From positions 62,001 through 126,000 of the forward strand of contig NZ_JAPHAV010000003.1 in NCBI RefSeq assembly GCF_026241335.1: DNA of 64,000 nt, written 5' to 3'. This document shows positions 45,280-54,206 of the stretch, one piece after another. Source of the stretch: Ochrobactrum chromiisoli. GTDB lineage: Bacteria; Pseudomonadota; Alphaproteobacteria; Rhizobiales; Rhizobiaceae. The notes beneath the pieces are model-generated. The model searched no databases. It was given only the letters and a program-made list of their open reading frames with translations, and was not told where the DNA came from. Every line of letters starts with the position of its first letter. Positions within the stretch are counted from its first letter, which is position 1. The position numbers were made by a program, and so were the translations under genes.

Positions 45280-48170
45280 AAGCTGACGCGGCACCCGTCA
45301 CGGATGAAAACCGGAAGAACCTGCCTGCCGGGGCAAAGATGCTCGTCGCGACTGCACGCAACGATATCACAATTCCGTACTATTCAGGTGTTTTGCAACA
45401 TGCCGATGATACGCTCATCCAGCGTGGCGGTGGCAAGGGCCTTAAAATCTATGATGAGATTGAGCGTGATACACATGCCAGCGCTATGCTTCAGAAGCGC
45501 AAGCGTGTCGTCTTATCTCGCGAATGGGAATTGAAGCCGAAATCATCGAGCGCGCTTGATGTCAAAGCTGCGGATTTCTGCCGCGACGTTATCGGCAATC
45601 TGCCATTCGATCAAATTTGCGAGGATATGCTCGACGCGACGCTAAAGGGTTTTTCCGTTTCAGAAATCGTGTGGAAGCGTGATGGCGCGAATATTATGCC
45701 CGACCAGATCGTTGCACATGATCAGCGCCGATTTGCTTTTGACGAGGGTTGGAACCCGCGTTTGCTCACATGGACAAACATGCACAACGGCGAGGAACTG
45801 CCACAACGCAAGTTCATGGTGCATCGGTTTGGTGTGAAGGGTAACAATCCATATGGCCTCGGCCTAGGATCAAAGCTTTTCTGGCCGGTGCTGTTCAAGC
45901 GCGAAGGCATAACATTCTGGCTGCACTTTCTTGAGAAGTTCGCCAGTCCGACCGTTATAGGTTTCACGCCCTATGGAACGCTTTCAGAAGAGCAGAACAA
46001 TCTGCTCAATCAATTGAGCAACTTGCGTGGGCGTTCTGCCATCACTGCGCCAGTCGGAACCGACATTAAATTTTTGGAAGCGGCTCGGAGCGGCTCGGTT
46101 ACCTATCAGGATTTTCTTTCCTATTGGGACAAGCAAATATCGATCTGCGTTAACGGCGAGACGCTCACAACCGATATCGGTAGCTCTGGATCGCGTGCGG
46201 CTTCTGAAACCCACGCCGATCAACTTGACATGGGCGGCGATAGCGACAGCGATCTTTTGTCAGGCACATTGCGCAGCGATTTTCTAACGTGGTTGGTGGC
46301 TTACAACTATCCCGGCGCTGGCGTTCCATCAGTTTGGCGCATTCGTCAAAAGAACGAACGTCAGGCAGCTGATACGCGTAAAGCGAAAGCCGATGCTGCG
46401 AAGTCCGTCGATGAGGCCCTAATCCAGCTGGTTATCACTGCCGCGCAATTTGATGATGATGCAGCTGCTCGTGACTACATCACGTCATTTGATCTTACGA
46501 GCAATCTATCCGACGAAACGATAGACCGGCTGATTGAAGCAAGATTTGCGTTCATGGAAGGCGGCAAGCGTGACCGCGATCTGCGCAATATCGCAAACTC
46601 ATCATCTGCATTTGCTTCATTGTTTGACGCTGCCCCTAAAAAAAAAGTCCATAATCTAGCCTGCTTTGCAGAAACCGATGTTCAAGTCTCATTAGCGGAA
46701 CGGCTTGAAGACGCGGCGCTGCCATTCTTCCAGCGCCGCATTGATGCTGTTCGGAGAGTTTTCGATCAGGCAGGAGACTGGAGCCAAGCATCCGCGTCGC
46801 TTCTTGGACTTGCCGCACTTTGGTCTCCAGATCGTCTTGCAGCGACTATTCGCGATTGCTTGGACCTTTCCGCAATGCTTGGTCGTGAAGCCGTGTTTCA
46901 GGACGTTGAGGATGCTGAAAGCTTTGCCGATGTTGGCGTTTTTAAGCAGCAGTTTAAGGAACAGATCGACTTTCTTAAACAAAAGCGGACGACTCCAACG
47001 AAGGCATGGACCGATGCAATGCGCGGTATGCATGACCGCGCATTTGTTATCGCAGGCGCAACCGATCTCGACATGCTGTCAGATTTTCAGAATGTCATTG
47101 TTAAAGCCATTGCAGACGGCACAACGTTAGAGGATTTCCGAAAGGACTTTGATCGGATCGTCTCGCAATATGGCTGGAGCTATAAAGGTGAACGCGGCTG
47201 GCGCACCCGCGTCATCTTTGAAACCAATGTTCGAACAAGCTATATGGCCGGTCGCCTCAAACAGATGCGTGATCCGGACGTGGTTCGGCTGCGCCCATTT
47301 TGGCAGTATCGACATGGGGAGACGCGTGTTCCATTGCATCCCCGCAAGCAGCACTTGGCGTGGCATGGCACTATTTTGCGTTATGATGATCCTTGGTGGG
47401 AAAAGCATTTTCCACCAAACGGCTGGGTTTGCTCATGTGGCGTTCGTACATTGTCGGAATCCGATCTGACAAGGCTTGGCAAGACTGGACCTGATCAGAC
47501 TCCGGGTGAGCTTTTCAGCCCGACACTTGATCCCGTAACCGGCCAGCTGACGGAAAAGCCGCAAGGCATAGACTATGGCTGGGATTACATGCCCGGCCAT
47601 CTGTGGGAACAGGGCCTAACACCAGCCTTGATTGATAATGGCGGAGCTTTAATTCCGAACGCATCGCGCTTTGCTGGATCGGTCGGTGGGGAGCCGATTA
47701 GCAATTTGCTTGAGAAAGCAAAGCCGTTTCAGGCGGAAGTCCTTGATGTTGATACTTCCATCCAGCAGGCCGTTGATGCGTTTCTTGAACCCTTTGGCGC
47801 TTCATCGGAAAATGCCAGCTTGTTTGAAGACAAGGCGGGAAATCGGATGGCAATCAGCGAGCAGCTGTTTCAATCCGAGGGCGGTGCTCTCAAGATTCCC
47901 AGCGATCAGAAAACCCTAACGCCATTGATGGCGGAAACATTAATCGATCCTGACGAAATCTGGCTGGGCGTTTCGGAGAAAGTTAGCCAGGACAAAGCCG
48001 GTGAGAGTTTAGTGGAACGCCGATACCTGCGTGTTGATGAAACGCGAGGACTAACCATTGTCATGCAAATGGGCCAGCGCGCTTGGAATGTTGTTGTCGA
48101 GCGTGGCGGGATCAGAGGCGGTTTGCTCGATGTCTGGCGTAATGGGAAGCTGGCTTTCAAGCGCAAATGA
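45276..48170 (+). CDS. portal (DUF935) fused to Mu F-like head protein and PBECR-type domain
   Basis: A single 964-residue frame carries what Mu encodes as two genes. Residues about 20-545 are the DUF935 portal (Mu gp29). Residues about 590-740 are the Mu F-like minor head domain (gp30), with YRHGETRVPLHPRKQHLAWHG and the GWVCSCGVRTLS Cys motif. From about 830 comes a PBECR-type (barnase/EndoU/RelE-like nuclease) fold: FEDKAGNRMAISEQLF, RRYLRVDETRG, WNVVVERGG. The joint is seamless, with no hint of a broken stop. Confidence 0.85.
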   Translation: MKADAAPVTDENRKNLPAGAKMLVATARNDITIPYYSGVLQHADDTLIQRGGGKGLKIYDEIERDTHASAMLQKRKRVVLSREWELKPKSSSALDVKAADFCRDVIGNLPFDQICEDMLDATLKGFSVSEIVWKRDGANIMPDQIVAHDQRRFAFDEGWNPRLLTWTNMHNGEELPQRKFMVHRFGVKGNNPYGLGLGSKLFWPVLFKREGITFWLHFLEKFASPTVIGFTPYGTLSEEQNNLLNQLSNLRGRSAITAPVGTDIKFLEAARSGSVTYQDFLSYWDKQISICVNGETLTTDIGSSGSRAASETHADQLDMGGDSDSDLLSGTLRSDFLTWLVAYNYPGAGVPSVWRIRQKNERQAADTRKAKADAAKSVDEALIQLVITAAQFDDDAAARDYITSFDLTSNLSDETIDRLIEARFAFMEGGKRDRDLRNIANSSSAFASLFDAAPKKKVHNLACFAETDVQVSLAERLEDAALPFFQRRIDAVRRVFDQAGDWSQASASLLGLAALWSPDRLAATIRDCLDLSAMLGREAVFQDVEDAESFADVGVFKQQFKEQIDFLKQKRTTPTKAWTDAMRGMHDRAFVIAGATDLDMLSDFQNVIVKAIADGTTLEDFRKDFDRIVSQYGWSYKGERGWRTRVIFETNVRTSYMAGRLKQMRDPDVVRLRPFWQYRHGETRVPLHPRKQHLAWHGTILRYDDPWWEKHFPPNGWVCSCGVRTLSESDLTRLGKTGPDQTPGELFSPTLDPVTGQLTEKPQGIDYGWDYMPGHLWEQGLTPALIDNGGALIPNASRFAGSVGGEPISNLLEKAKPFQAEVLDVDTSIQQAVDAFLEPFGASSENASLFEDKAGNRMAISEQLFQSEGGALKIPSDQKTLTPLMAETLIDPDEIWLGVSEKVSQDKAGESLVERRYLRVDETRGLTIVMQMGQRAWNVVVERGGIRGGLLDVWRNGKLAFKRK

Positions 48171-48218
48171 TAATCGCGGCCTGCCGCTTCATTCGTCAAA
48201 ATCGTCGTGAGGTAATTC

Positions 48219-48794
48219 ATGTCTGGCGTCAGCATCAAACATAGCATCACCATCAACGATGCAGACATGCTCACTAAGCTGAAGCAGATGGTTGACCGTA
48301 TGGATAACCCGGTTGGGTTTTATCGCAATGTCGGTGAGCATATGCTCAATTCGCTCGGTGATAATTTCGACAGGCAGGCCGCGCCTGATGGCACACCTTG
48401 GAAGCCATTGAAGTCAGCGACGGTCAAGGCGCGTGAGAAAAAGCGCCTGACCCCGATCACGATACTGCGCGCTCGCGGACGGCTCAGAGGTTCATTCAAC
48501 CTTCAAGCAACCGTTGAAGGGGCAACGCTTGGCTCACCGCTCGAATATGCCGCAATCCATTTCTTGGGTGGCAAGATCGAGAAGAAGGCTCGCCAGCACA
48601 CAATCTATCAGAATTACGATCAGAAGACAGACACGCTGGATCAGCGCTTCAGGAAGAAGAGTAGATCTAACTTTGCCCGCGAGGTGACGGTGGGGGGGCA
48701 TACGATCACGATTCCAGCGAGACCTTATGCCGGGATATCGAAAGAGGATGAAAAGATAATTTTCGGGATCGCAGATGACTGGTTGCGCGAATGA
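48219..48794 (+). CDS. phage virion morphogenesis protein (Mu gpG-like)
   Basis: A 191-residue protein of the Mu G / tail completion family: the segment AAPDGTPWKPLKSATVKAREKK, ILRARGRLRGSFN, YAAIHFLGGKIEKKA and PARPYAGISKEDEKII. Acts in head-tail joining. The 48-base gap before it holds GTGAGG as ribosome site. Confidence 0.88.
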   Translation: MSGVSIKHSITINDADMLTKLKQMVDRMDNPVGFYRNVGEHMLNSLGDNFDRQAAPDGTPWKPLKSATVKAREKKRLTPITILRARGRLRGSFNLQATVEGATLGSPLEYAAIHFLGGKIEKKARQHTIYQNYDQKTDTLDQRFRKKSRSNFAREVTVGGHTITIPARPYAGISKEDEKIIFGIADDWLRE

Positions 48795-49002
48795 AATGCG
48801 ATATCTAAAAAGAGCGCCGCTGACGCGATTTCCATTCTAAGATAGCGCGATGTGCATGTTTTTGATCCACGGCGCGTTAGCCCCCCGTTAGAAACCCTTT
48901 AAACAGCCCTTTCATTCGATTTCATGGCTACATTCTTCGTCAAACACTTGAAACAGGAAACTGGCTGGCGCATTCTGCCCGGCATCGGCCCCATCTGATA
49001 AT

Positions 49003-49020
49003 TGTACGGACCTATCGTCC
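49003..49020 (+). promoter_or_regulatory. 18-bp late-promoter motif, copy 2 (PI-like)
   Basis: Identical to the copy at 41433-41450 and 77 bases before the protease start. The 285-base gap 48795-49079 around it holds no convincing gene apart from a 24-codon ORF at about 48924, and contains one CGTTAGA copy at 48886. Confidence 0.75.
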
Positions 49021-49079
49021 GGGCCTCTTTCGAGATCACATCGGGCACATTCGATCCAGAGTTTTAACCGGATCGAACC

Positions 49080-50201
49080 ATGCCAGCCAAATCCCAGACT
49101 GCCCGTATTGAAGTTTTCCGCTCCGGCACCTTTACGTCGATGCAGGGAGCCGCACTCAATTATTCAGCTGCTGACCTGAAGGCGGTGGCGGATAATTATG
49201 ATTACGATACCGCGCCAGCGCCTATTGTTGTCGGCCATCCAAACATTGACGCGCCCGCTTACGGTTGGGTGAAGAGCTTTGATTATGACGCATCGGCTGA
49301 TCGGCTTTTTGCAAATCTCATCGACATTAATCCTGAATTTGCGGCCGAGGTAAAAAAGGGCAGCTACAAGAAAGTGTCGCTGTCGTTTTTCCGTCCTGAC
49401 AATGCAGCCAATCCGGTTCCGGACGTTTGGTATCCAAAGCATGTTGGTTTTCTTGGTGGTGCGGCACCGGCAGTCACTGGCCTCAAGAATGTCCAGTTCG
49501 GCGCTGAAGGCGATGATGCGGTATTTGCAGCTGACTTTGGTGAGCGTGGTTTCGAGGAAACCGCCAGTCTCCTGCGCATGATGCGCGATTTCTTCATTGA
49601 AAAATTCGGTCTGGAAGAAGCTGACAAGGCTTTGCCTGCTTATCGCATCGAATGGCTTGGCGAAATGACCATTGATCCGCCGCGAACAAGCTTTGCTGCG
49701 CCACAACCACCCCCGAAACCACAGGAGACTATTGTGTCAAAACCAGATGAGGCGGCTTTTGCCGCACGCGATGCCAATCTAACAGCGCGTGAAAAGCGCC
49801 TTGCAGATCGTGAACGCGAACTAGCGCATGAAGACAACGTGTCTTTTGCGGAAAACCTCGCCAAGGAAGGCAAGCTTTTGCCAGCGAACACGGACAAGCT
49901 TGTCGCCTTGCTCGATGCGCTTCCTGAAAACGTGACTGTTTCCTTTGCTGCTGGTGAGACGGGTGTATCAATTGCGGACGGCATCCGCGCACTTCTTCAG
50001 GAGCAGCCAAAGGCCGTTACGTTTGGGGCCACCACTCTCGGCTCTGGACCGGGTGACGGCGCTAGCCGTGGCGATGCTTCATTTGCCGCTGACGGTAAGA
50101 GCGTCGATGCCAATCAGCTGGAAATCCACGACAAGGCGCTGGCCTATCAGCGCCAACATCCCGGCACCGACTATCTCATTGCTGTTCGTGCCGTTTCCTA
50201 A
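49080..50201 (+). CDS. phage head maturation protease with C-terminal scaffold (Mu gpI-like)
   Basis: A 373-residue protein. The N-terminal half is the Mu I-type protease (IVVGHPNIDAPAYGWVKSF, KKGSYKKVSLSFFRPDN, LGGAAPAVTGLKNVQF). After a proline-rich linker at about 210-217 the C-terminal half is a helical scaffold (LTAREKRLADRERELAHE). As in Mu, the scaffold can be made separately from an internal start (see 49734). Confidence 0.88.
   Translation: MPAKSQTARIEVFRSGTFTSMQGAALNYSAADLKAVADNYDYDTAPAPIVVGHPNIDAPAYGWVKSFDYDASADRLFANLIDINPEFAAEVKKGSYKKVSLSFFRPDNAANPVPDVWYPKHVGFLGGAAPAVTGLKNVQFGAEGDDAVFAADFGERGFEETASLLRMMRDFFIEKFGLEEADKALPAYRIEWLGEMTIDPPRTSFAAPQPPPKPQETIVSKPDEAAFAARDANLTAREKRLADRERELAHEDNVSFAENLAKEGKLLPANTDKLVALLDALPENVTVSFAAGETGVSIADGIRALLQEQPKAVTFGATTLGSGPGDGASRGDASFAADGKSVDANQLEIHDKALAYQRQHPGTDYLIAVRAVS
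49734..50201 (+). CDS. nested scaffold protein from in-frame internal start (Mu Z-like)
   Basis: GTG at 49734 is in frame with the protease gene (codon 219) and has CAGGAGAC 6 bases upstream, a near-perfect ribosome site that serves no other purpose. It yields a 155-residue scaffold beginning MSKPDEAAFAARDANL. In Mu the scaffold Z is likewise the in-frame 3' part of gene I. The internal ribosome site makes this better than a guess. Confidence 0.7.
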   Translation: MSKPDEAAFAARDANLTAREKRLADRERELAHEDNVSFAENLAKEGKLLPANTDKLVALLDALPENVTVSFAAGETGVSIADGIRALLQEQPKAVTFGATTLGSGPGDGASRGDASFAADGKSVDANQLEIHDKALAYQRQHPGTDYLIAVRAVS

Positions 50202-50228
50202 CGGCCAATTCAAGGAAGGATATCAGCC

Positions 50229-50567
50229 TTGCGTTACTACCATAGTGTTCTTGCCCTGTCGGTGATTGCCGCAGGCATGTTCGACCAAGCTGACCTTATT
50301 GGCTGGGACGATAAAAAAATAACCGCAGACGATGCGCCGGTTCAGGGTATCGCGCAACATCCAGCAACGGAGATCGGCCTTGATATCGCTGTAACGGCCA
50401 TTGGTTATGACCGCGTCCGCGCGAATGGACCAATCACCAAAGGGCAGCGGGTTATCTCTGCCGCTGCTGGTGGCGTGAAAGCTGCCGAACCCGACTCCGT
50501 CAATGATTTCGCAACGGCGCTAACCACCGCAGCCGATGGTGAATTCGTCACCGTTCTCATCCGTTAA
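50229..50567 (+). CDS. capsid decoration/cement protein (DUF2190-like)
   Basis: A 112-residue protein with the compact beta pattern of DUF2190 head proteins (ADLIGWDDKKITADDAPVQGIAQHPA, AIGYDRVRANGPITKGQRVI). It starts at TTG (50229) with AAGGAAGGA upstream. Placed between the protease/scaffold and the capsid, where decoration proteins are usual. Confidence 0.7.
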   Translation: MRYYHSVLALSVIAAGMFDQADLIGWDDKKITADDAPVQGIAQHPATEIGLDIAVTAIGYDRVRANGPITKGQRVISAAAGGVKAAEPDSVNDFATALTTAADGEFVTVLIR

Positions 50568-50610
50568 GGCCTGTCTTTCTGATTTAGGCTTGAATTTTAA
50601 AGGAACTCCG

Positions 50611-51558
50611 ATGCCCGCACTTAATCAGCGCACCGCCGCAGTTGTCGATCCGATCCTATCGACGCATGCGCGTGGCTATCGCAATTCAACTTTCATCTCG
50701 TCGGAACTGTTTCCGCGTGTCTCGATCCCGAACCGTTCCATGCGTACGATCCGCTTTGGCAAGGAAAGCTTCCGCCTTCTGAATACACGTCGCGCTCCGG
50801 GTGCTGACCGCAAACGTATCCAGTATGGCTATGCCGATGATCCAGTCTCGTTGGCACAGGATTCGCTTGAAGCCGTTGTTCCGACCGAGCATCAGGAAGA
50901 GGCCCAATCGGTTCCCGGCATCGATCTTGCTGCGGGTGCTGTCAACATGGTGCTAGACGTGCTCGATCTGACCTTGGAAGTAGACACTGCCAAGTTGGCG
51001 CGTGATGCTTCTAAGTATGACGCCAATCACAAGGTTGCGCTGACAGGTGGTGATCGTTGGTCAGACCCGTCATCTGATCCAAAGGCTGATATCGATGAGG
51101 CCAAGGAAGCGATCAGACGTTCGGTTGGTCGTTATCCTAATACGCTCGCTCTTGGCCCGAACGCCGCGAACGCTGCCAAAAACCATCCGAAGATCAAGGA
51201 GCAGTTCAAGTACACTTCCAAGGAAAGCATTACCATTGAAATGCTTGCTGCTTATTTCGATTTAAAAAAGGTCGTTGTGGGTGCGGCTGTCTATCTTCCG
51301 GAAACATCTGACGATAGCGCACTCGCCAACGATGTTTGGGGTGATGATGCGATCCTCGCTTATGTCCCTGAGCTTGGAAACAACTTTCAGGTGCCGAGCT
51401 ACGCTTACACCTATGAGCTCTTGGGCTATCCGCAGGTCAATCAGCCGTATTTTGAAGATCGCAACGGTTCGTGGATTTATCCAACGACCATTGAACGTCG
51501 CGCCACCATCACAGGTGCCGAGGCTGGCTTCCTGATCCAGAACGCTGGCGCGAAGTGA
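50611..51558 (+). CDS. major capsid protein
   Basis: A 315-residue protein after a strong AAAGGAA site. It matches the capsid family of D3112-like and related phages: N-terminal RTAAVVDPILSTHARGY, FPRVSIPNRSMRTIRFGKESF, ARDASKYDANHKVAL, a central DIDEAKEAIRRSVGRYPNTLALGPNAANAAK and the C-terminal YELLGYPQV / NGSWIYPT. Position in the module supports the call. Confidence 0.85.
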   Translation: MPALNQRTAAVVDPILSTHARGYRNSTFISSELFPRVSIPNRSMRTIRFGKESFRLLNTRRAPGADRKRIQYGYADDPVSLAQDSLEAVVPTEHQEEAQSVPGIDLAAGAVNMVLDVLDLTLEVDTAKLARDASKYDANHKVALTGGDRWSDPSSDPKADIDEAKEAIRRSVGRYPNTLALGPNAANAAKNHPKIKEQFKYTSKESITIEMLAAYFDLKKVVVGAAVYLPETSDDSALANDVWGDDAILAYVPELGNNFQVPSYAYTYELLGYPQVNQPYFEDRNGSWIYPTTIERRATITGAEAGFLIQNAGAK

Positions 51559-51566
51559 GGATCATC

Positions 51567-52160
51567 ATGGAAAAGAAAACTTGCAACGTCACACTATCCG
51601 CACCTGCAAAGATCGGCGGAAAATTCCGGAAAGCCGGGGAGCAGGTTCAGGTCACCGATACTGAACTCATCGATCTTATGCAGGCAAATGCCATTAACAG
51701 CGAGAGCGTAAGGGATAATTCATTTTCGCTTGAAGACAGCGATGAACTTGATCTCGAGCTGGAGGAAGCGGCGAAAGCAATGGCGGAAAAGATCGTGGAT
51801 CAAGCCATTACGGACGCTTTGCTTCCAATCACCAACGAGCGTGACGATCTGAAAATGAAGCTAGAGGCTGAAATCTCTAACGTTTCTGCACTCACTTTGC
51901 GTGCTGAAACAGCAGAAAAGTCACTTTCGGAAATGAAACTGACGGAAGATCAAGTTGCGGAAATCCGAGAGGAAGCCCGCAAGGCGTCTGTCGCAAATAT
52001 AGGCTCAATTGCTGAGTGGCTTGTGGTCGAGGAAAACGCGAAGGCTGTTTCCAAGCTCAACGATACCAAGGCTGCAAAGGCAGTTTCCGAAGCTCTCGGT
52101 CGCGAGATCACAGAGCCGGAATACAGGACTGCTGTCACAGCACTTGCACTCTCGAAATAG
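51567..52160 (+). CDS. hypothetical head-region protein (Mu gp35 position)
   Basis: A 197-residue acidic, coiled-coil protein (EEAAKAMAEKIVDQ, NERDDLKMKLEAEISNVSALTLRAETAEKSL) with a small beta N-terminus (KTCNVTLSAPAKIGGKFRKAGEQVQV). It lies in the place of Mu gp35 between capsid and gp36. No enzymatic motif. ATG at 51567 with GTGAGG upstream. Confidence 0.65.
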   Translation: MEKKTCNVTLSAPAKIGGKFRKAGEQVQVTDTELIDLMQANAINSESVRDNSFSLEDSDELDLELEEAAKAMAEKIVDQAITDALLPITNERDDLKMKLEAEISNVSALTLRAETAEKSLSEMKLTEDQVAEIREEARKASVANIGSIAEWLVVEENAKAVSKLNDTKAAKAVSEALGREITEPEYRTAVTALALSK

Positions 52161-52224
52161 GCTCCGTCCCTAAACCTCCCAAGCCGGAGCCTTTCGGGGT
52201 GGTTGGCCTCAACCTTCCACCCCG
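52160..52224 (+). terminator. two hairpins between head and tail modules
   Basis: GGCTCCG (52160-52166) with CGGAGCC (52185-52191), and CGGGGTGG (52195-52202) with CCACCCCG (52217-52224), the second followed by TTTCTATTCTTC. Probably a partial terminator that lowers expression of downstream tail genes relative to capsid. Confidence 0.6.
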
Positions 52225-52248
52225 TTTCTATTCTTCAAGGATACTGCA

Positions 52249-52668
52249 ATGACCTATGCAACGTTAGACGATTTGATTGCGCGGGCATCGTTAGGCGAAA
52301 TTCGCCAGATTGCCGACCGCAACCGCGATGGAGAGATTGACCCGGAAGTTATTGCCGAGGCGCTGACCCATGCAGACAATATCGTCAACGGCTATGTCGC
52401 TGCAAAGTACAAGCTGCCATTTGCAGCCGTGCCTGATCTGGTCCGGACGTGGGCGATTTCAATCGCTCGTCACAAACTTCATTTCCAAGGGCCACCGGAA
52501 TACGTGGTCAATGATTACAAGGATGCACTTGCAGCGCTCAAAGATGTTGCGCGCGGTGCTCTGGCTCTTCCCGTTGCTGATGGAGAAATCCCACAGGCTT
52601 CAGCAGGTGGTGTCATCGCATCACATCCCGCCGAGGTGTTTTCCAATCATGGTCTGAGGGGCTGGTGA
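52249..52668 (+). CDS. DUF1320 head-tail connector (Mu gp36-like)
   Basis: A 139-residue protein with the DUF1320 pattern (MTYATLDDLIARASLGEIRQIADR, EALTHADNIVNGYVAAKYKLPF, ISIARHKLHF). It closes the head for tail attachment. CGTTAGA overlaps codons 5-7 (Leu-Asp). Confidence 0.88.
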   Translation: MTYATLDDLIARASLGEIRQIADRNRDGEIDPEVIAEALTHADNIVNGYVAAKYKLPFAAVPDLVRTWAISIARHKLHFQGPPEYVVNDYKDALAALKDVARGALALPVADGEIPQASAGGVIASHPAEVFSNHGLRGW

Positions 52669-53090
52669 TGCTTTCCGCCGTTGTAGAGCGCCTGAAATTA
52701 ACGGTCACCGACGCACCAGACGTTATCATGGCTGAGGATTTGGATGCGATCATCCAGTCTTTGCAGCGAGATAGCGGCACAATTTTTGTCATTCCGTTTC
52801 GCGAACGCGCCAAGGCTAACAGCCTCGCCACCAGCTATCGCCAGCTTATCAATGAGCAGTTTCTTGTTGCCGTCCTTTTACGGCATCACGGCGATGAGCT
52901 GGGAACGATGAAGGCGAAACTATTCTCGCCGGTCAAACGAGGCATTGAGCGTGCTTTGGCCGGATGGGAACCGGACGACAACACTGACCCGCTGGAACTT
53001 GTCGGCGGTGAAGGTACGCCGATTGGTAATGGTGTCACCGTCTATATCCAGACGTGGGAAACAAACCGTCTTCTAACGCAGGAGGATTGA
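52668..53090 (+). CDS. phage tail terminator-like protein (Mu gp37-like)
   Basis: A 140-residue alpha/beta protein (SAVVERLKLTVTDAPDV, GTIFVIPFRERAKANSLATSYRQLINEQFLVAVLLRH, and PIGNGVTVYIQTWETNRLL). It occupies the Mu gp37 position and resembles tail terminators that fix tail length. GTGATG overlaps the previous stop. Confidence 0.75.
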   Translation: MLSAVVERLKLTVTDAPDVIMAEDLDAIIQSLQRDSGTIFVIPFRERAKANSLATSYRQLINEQFLVAVLLRHHGDELGTMKAKLFSPVKRGIERALAGWEPDDNTDPLELVGGEGTPIGNGVTVYIQTWETNRLLTQED

Positions 53091-53092
53091 TC

Positions 53093-53239
53093 ATGAACCG
53101 GCCATTGAAAGGTGGGCGATACATCCGCGACGCCGAAACCCGGAAATTGACGAAAGCAGAAGAACTTCCGCAATCGTCTGAACCCAAATCCGCAGAAGCG
53201 CCAGCTCCTGCCAGCCAACCTGTCAGGAAAGGAAAATAG
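53093..53239 (+). CDS. small phage protein (48 aa; Mu gp38 position)
   Basis: A 48-residue basic, proline-rich protein (MNRPLKGGRYIRDAETRKLTK...) with CAGGAGG 7 bases before its ATG, an excellent site. It lies between tail terminator and tube, where Mu has the similarly tiny gp38. Function unknown. Confidence 0.65.
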   Translation: MNRPLKGGRYIRDAETRKLTKAEELPQSSEPKSAEAPAPASQPVRKGK

Positions 53240-53241
53240 CC

Positions 53242-54171
53242 GTGGCGGTTCGTAAACATCGTAAACTGGCAATGCTTCACAAGGTCGAGGCGACCTATGG
53301 GGAAGATTCGACGCCTGCTGTCGTTGACGCACTTGTTGCAGCCAATGTCACAATTACTCCTATCGAAGGGCAGGAAGTCTCTCGTGACCTGTTGCTGCCC
53401 TACATGGGCAATCAGGGCATTGTGCTTGCTGGCATTTATGGCCGCGTCGAATTTGACATTGAGGTTGCTGGCTCCGGCGCGGCCGGAACGCCGCCAAAGA
53501 TTGGCTCTATTCTGCGCGTGGCTGGTATGTCCGAAACGATCACGGCCGGTCAGGATGTGACCTACGAGATTGTTGAGGAGGCTGTTGAAAGCGGCTCCCT
53601 TTATTTTATCTCTGACAAGGTCCGCCATGTATTGCTCGGCGGTCAGGCGAATATCGCGCCAAGCTTTACGCCGTCCGCTATCCCACGTTTCCGTGTCACT
53701 TATCTTGGGCTTTTGGGAACAATTACTGACGTTGCGGTCATGCCAGCTGTGACGACAGCCGAATGGATTACGCCTGATACCGTTTCTAAGGCAAATACCA
53801 CCATGTCGCTTCATGGTTGGCCATCGGTCGCTGAAAGCCTTTCGATTGATCTTGGCAATGTTCTCACGCCACGTTTCCTCATTGGTGATGAACGTATCCT
53901 GATTTCTGATCGCAGCTCGACCGGCACAACGGTTGTTGAGGGGCGCGCATTGTCGGAAGTCGATTGGTTTGATCGTGCTTTGAAGCGCACACGCGGCGAA
54001 CTCACGCTCACCCACGGCAAGACAGCCGGTAACATTGTCGAAATTACCGCTCCTGCTGTCGAGGTGGGCAAGCCGACGCAAGGCCAGACTGATGGCATCA
54101 TCAATTACAGTTTGCCGCTCTCCTTCTGCCCAGTCACCGGCATGGACGAGCTGAAGCTCGTTTTCCGCTGA
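53242..54171 (+). CDS. major tail tube protein
   Basis: A 309-residue beta-rich protein with duplicated tube-like sheets (VTITPIEGQEVSRDLLLPYMGNQGIVLAG, KIGSILRVAGMSETITAG..., and a C-terminal half EILTH-like segment GELTLTHGKTAGNIVEI). GTG start with AGGAAAGG upstream. No sheath gene follows, so the tail is non-contractile, unlike Mu. Confidence 0.8.
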   Translation: MAVRKHRKLAMLHKVEATYGEDSTPAVVDALVAANVTITPIEGQEVSRDLLLPYMGNQGIVLAGIYGRVEFDIEVAGSGAAGTPPKIGSILRVAGMSETITAGQDVTYEIVEEAVESGSLYFISDKVRHVLLGGQANIAPSFTPSAIPRFRVTYLGLLGTITDVAVMPAVTTAEWITPDTVSKANTTMSLHGWPSVAESLSIDLGNVLTPRFLIGDERILISDRSSTGTTVVEGRALSEVDWFDRALKRTRGELTLTHGKTAGNIVEITAPAVEVGKPTQGQTDGIINYSLPLSFCPVTGMDELKLVFR

Positions 54172-54206
54172 TCCCGATAATTTTCTAACGTCAGAAAGTG
54201 AAGTCC

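Noticed and set aside
48924..48998. 24-codon ORF before the second late motif
   Set aside because: Too short, poor ribosome site, and it lies upstream of the presumed late promoter.
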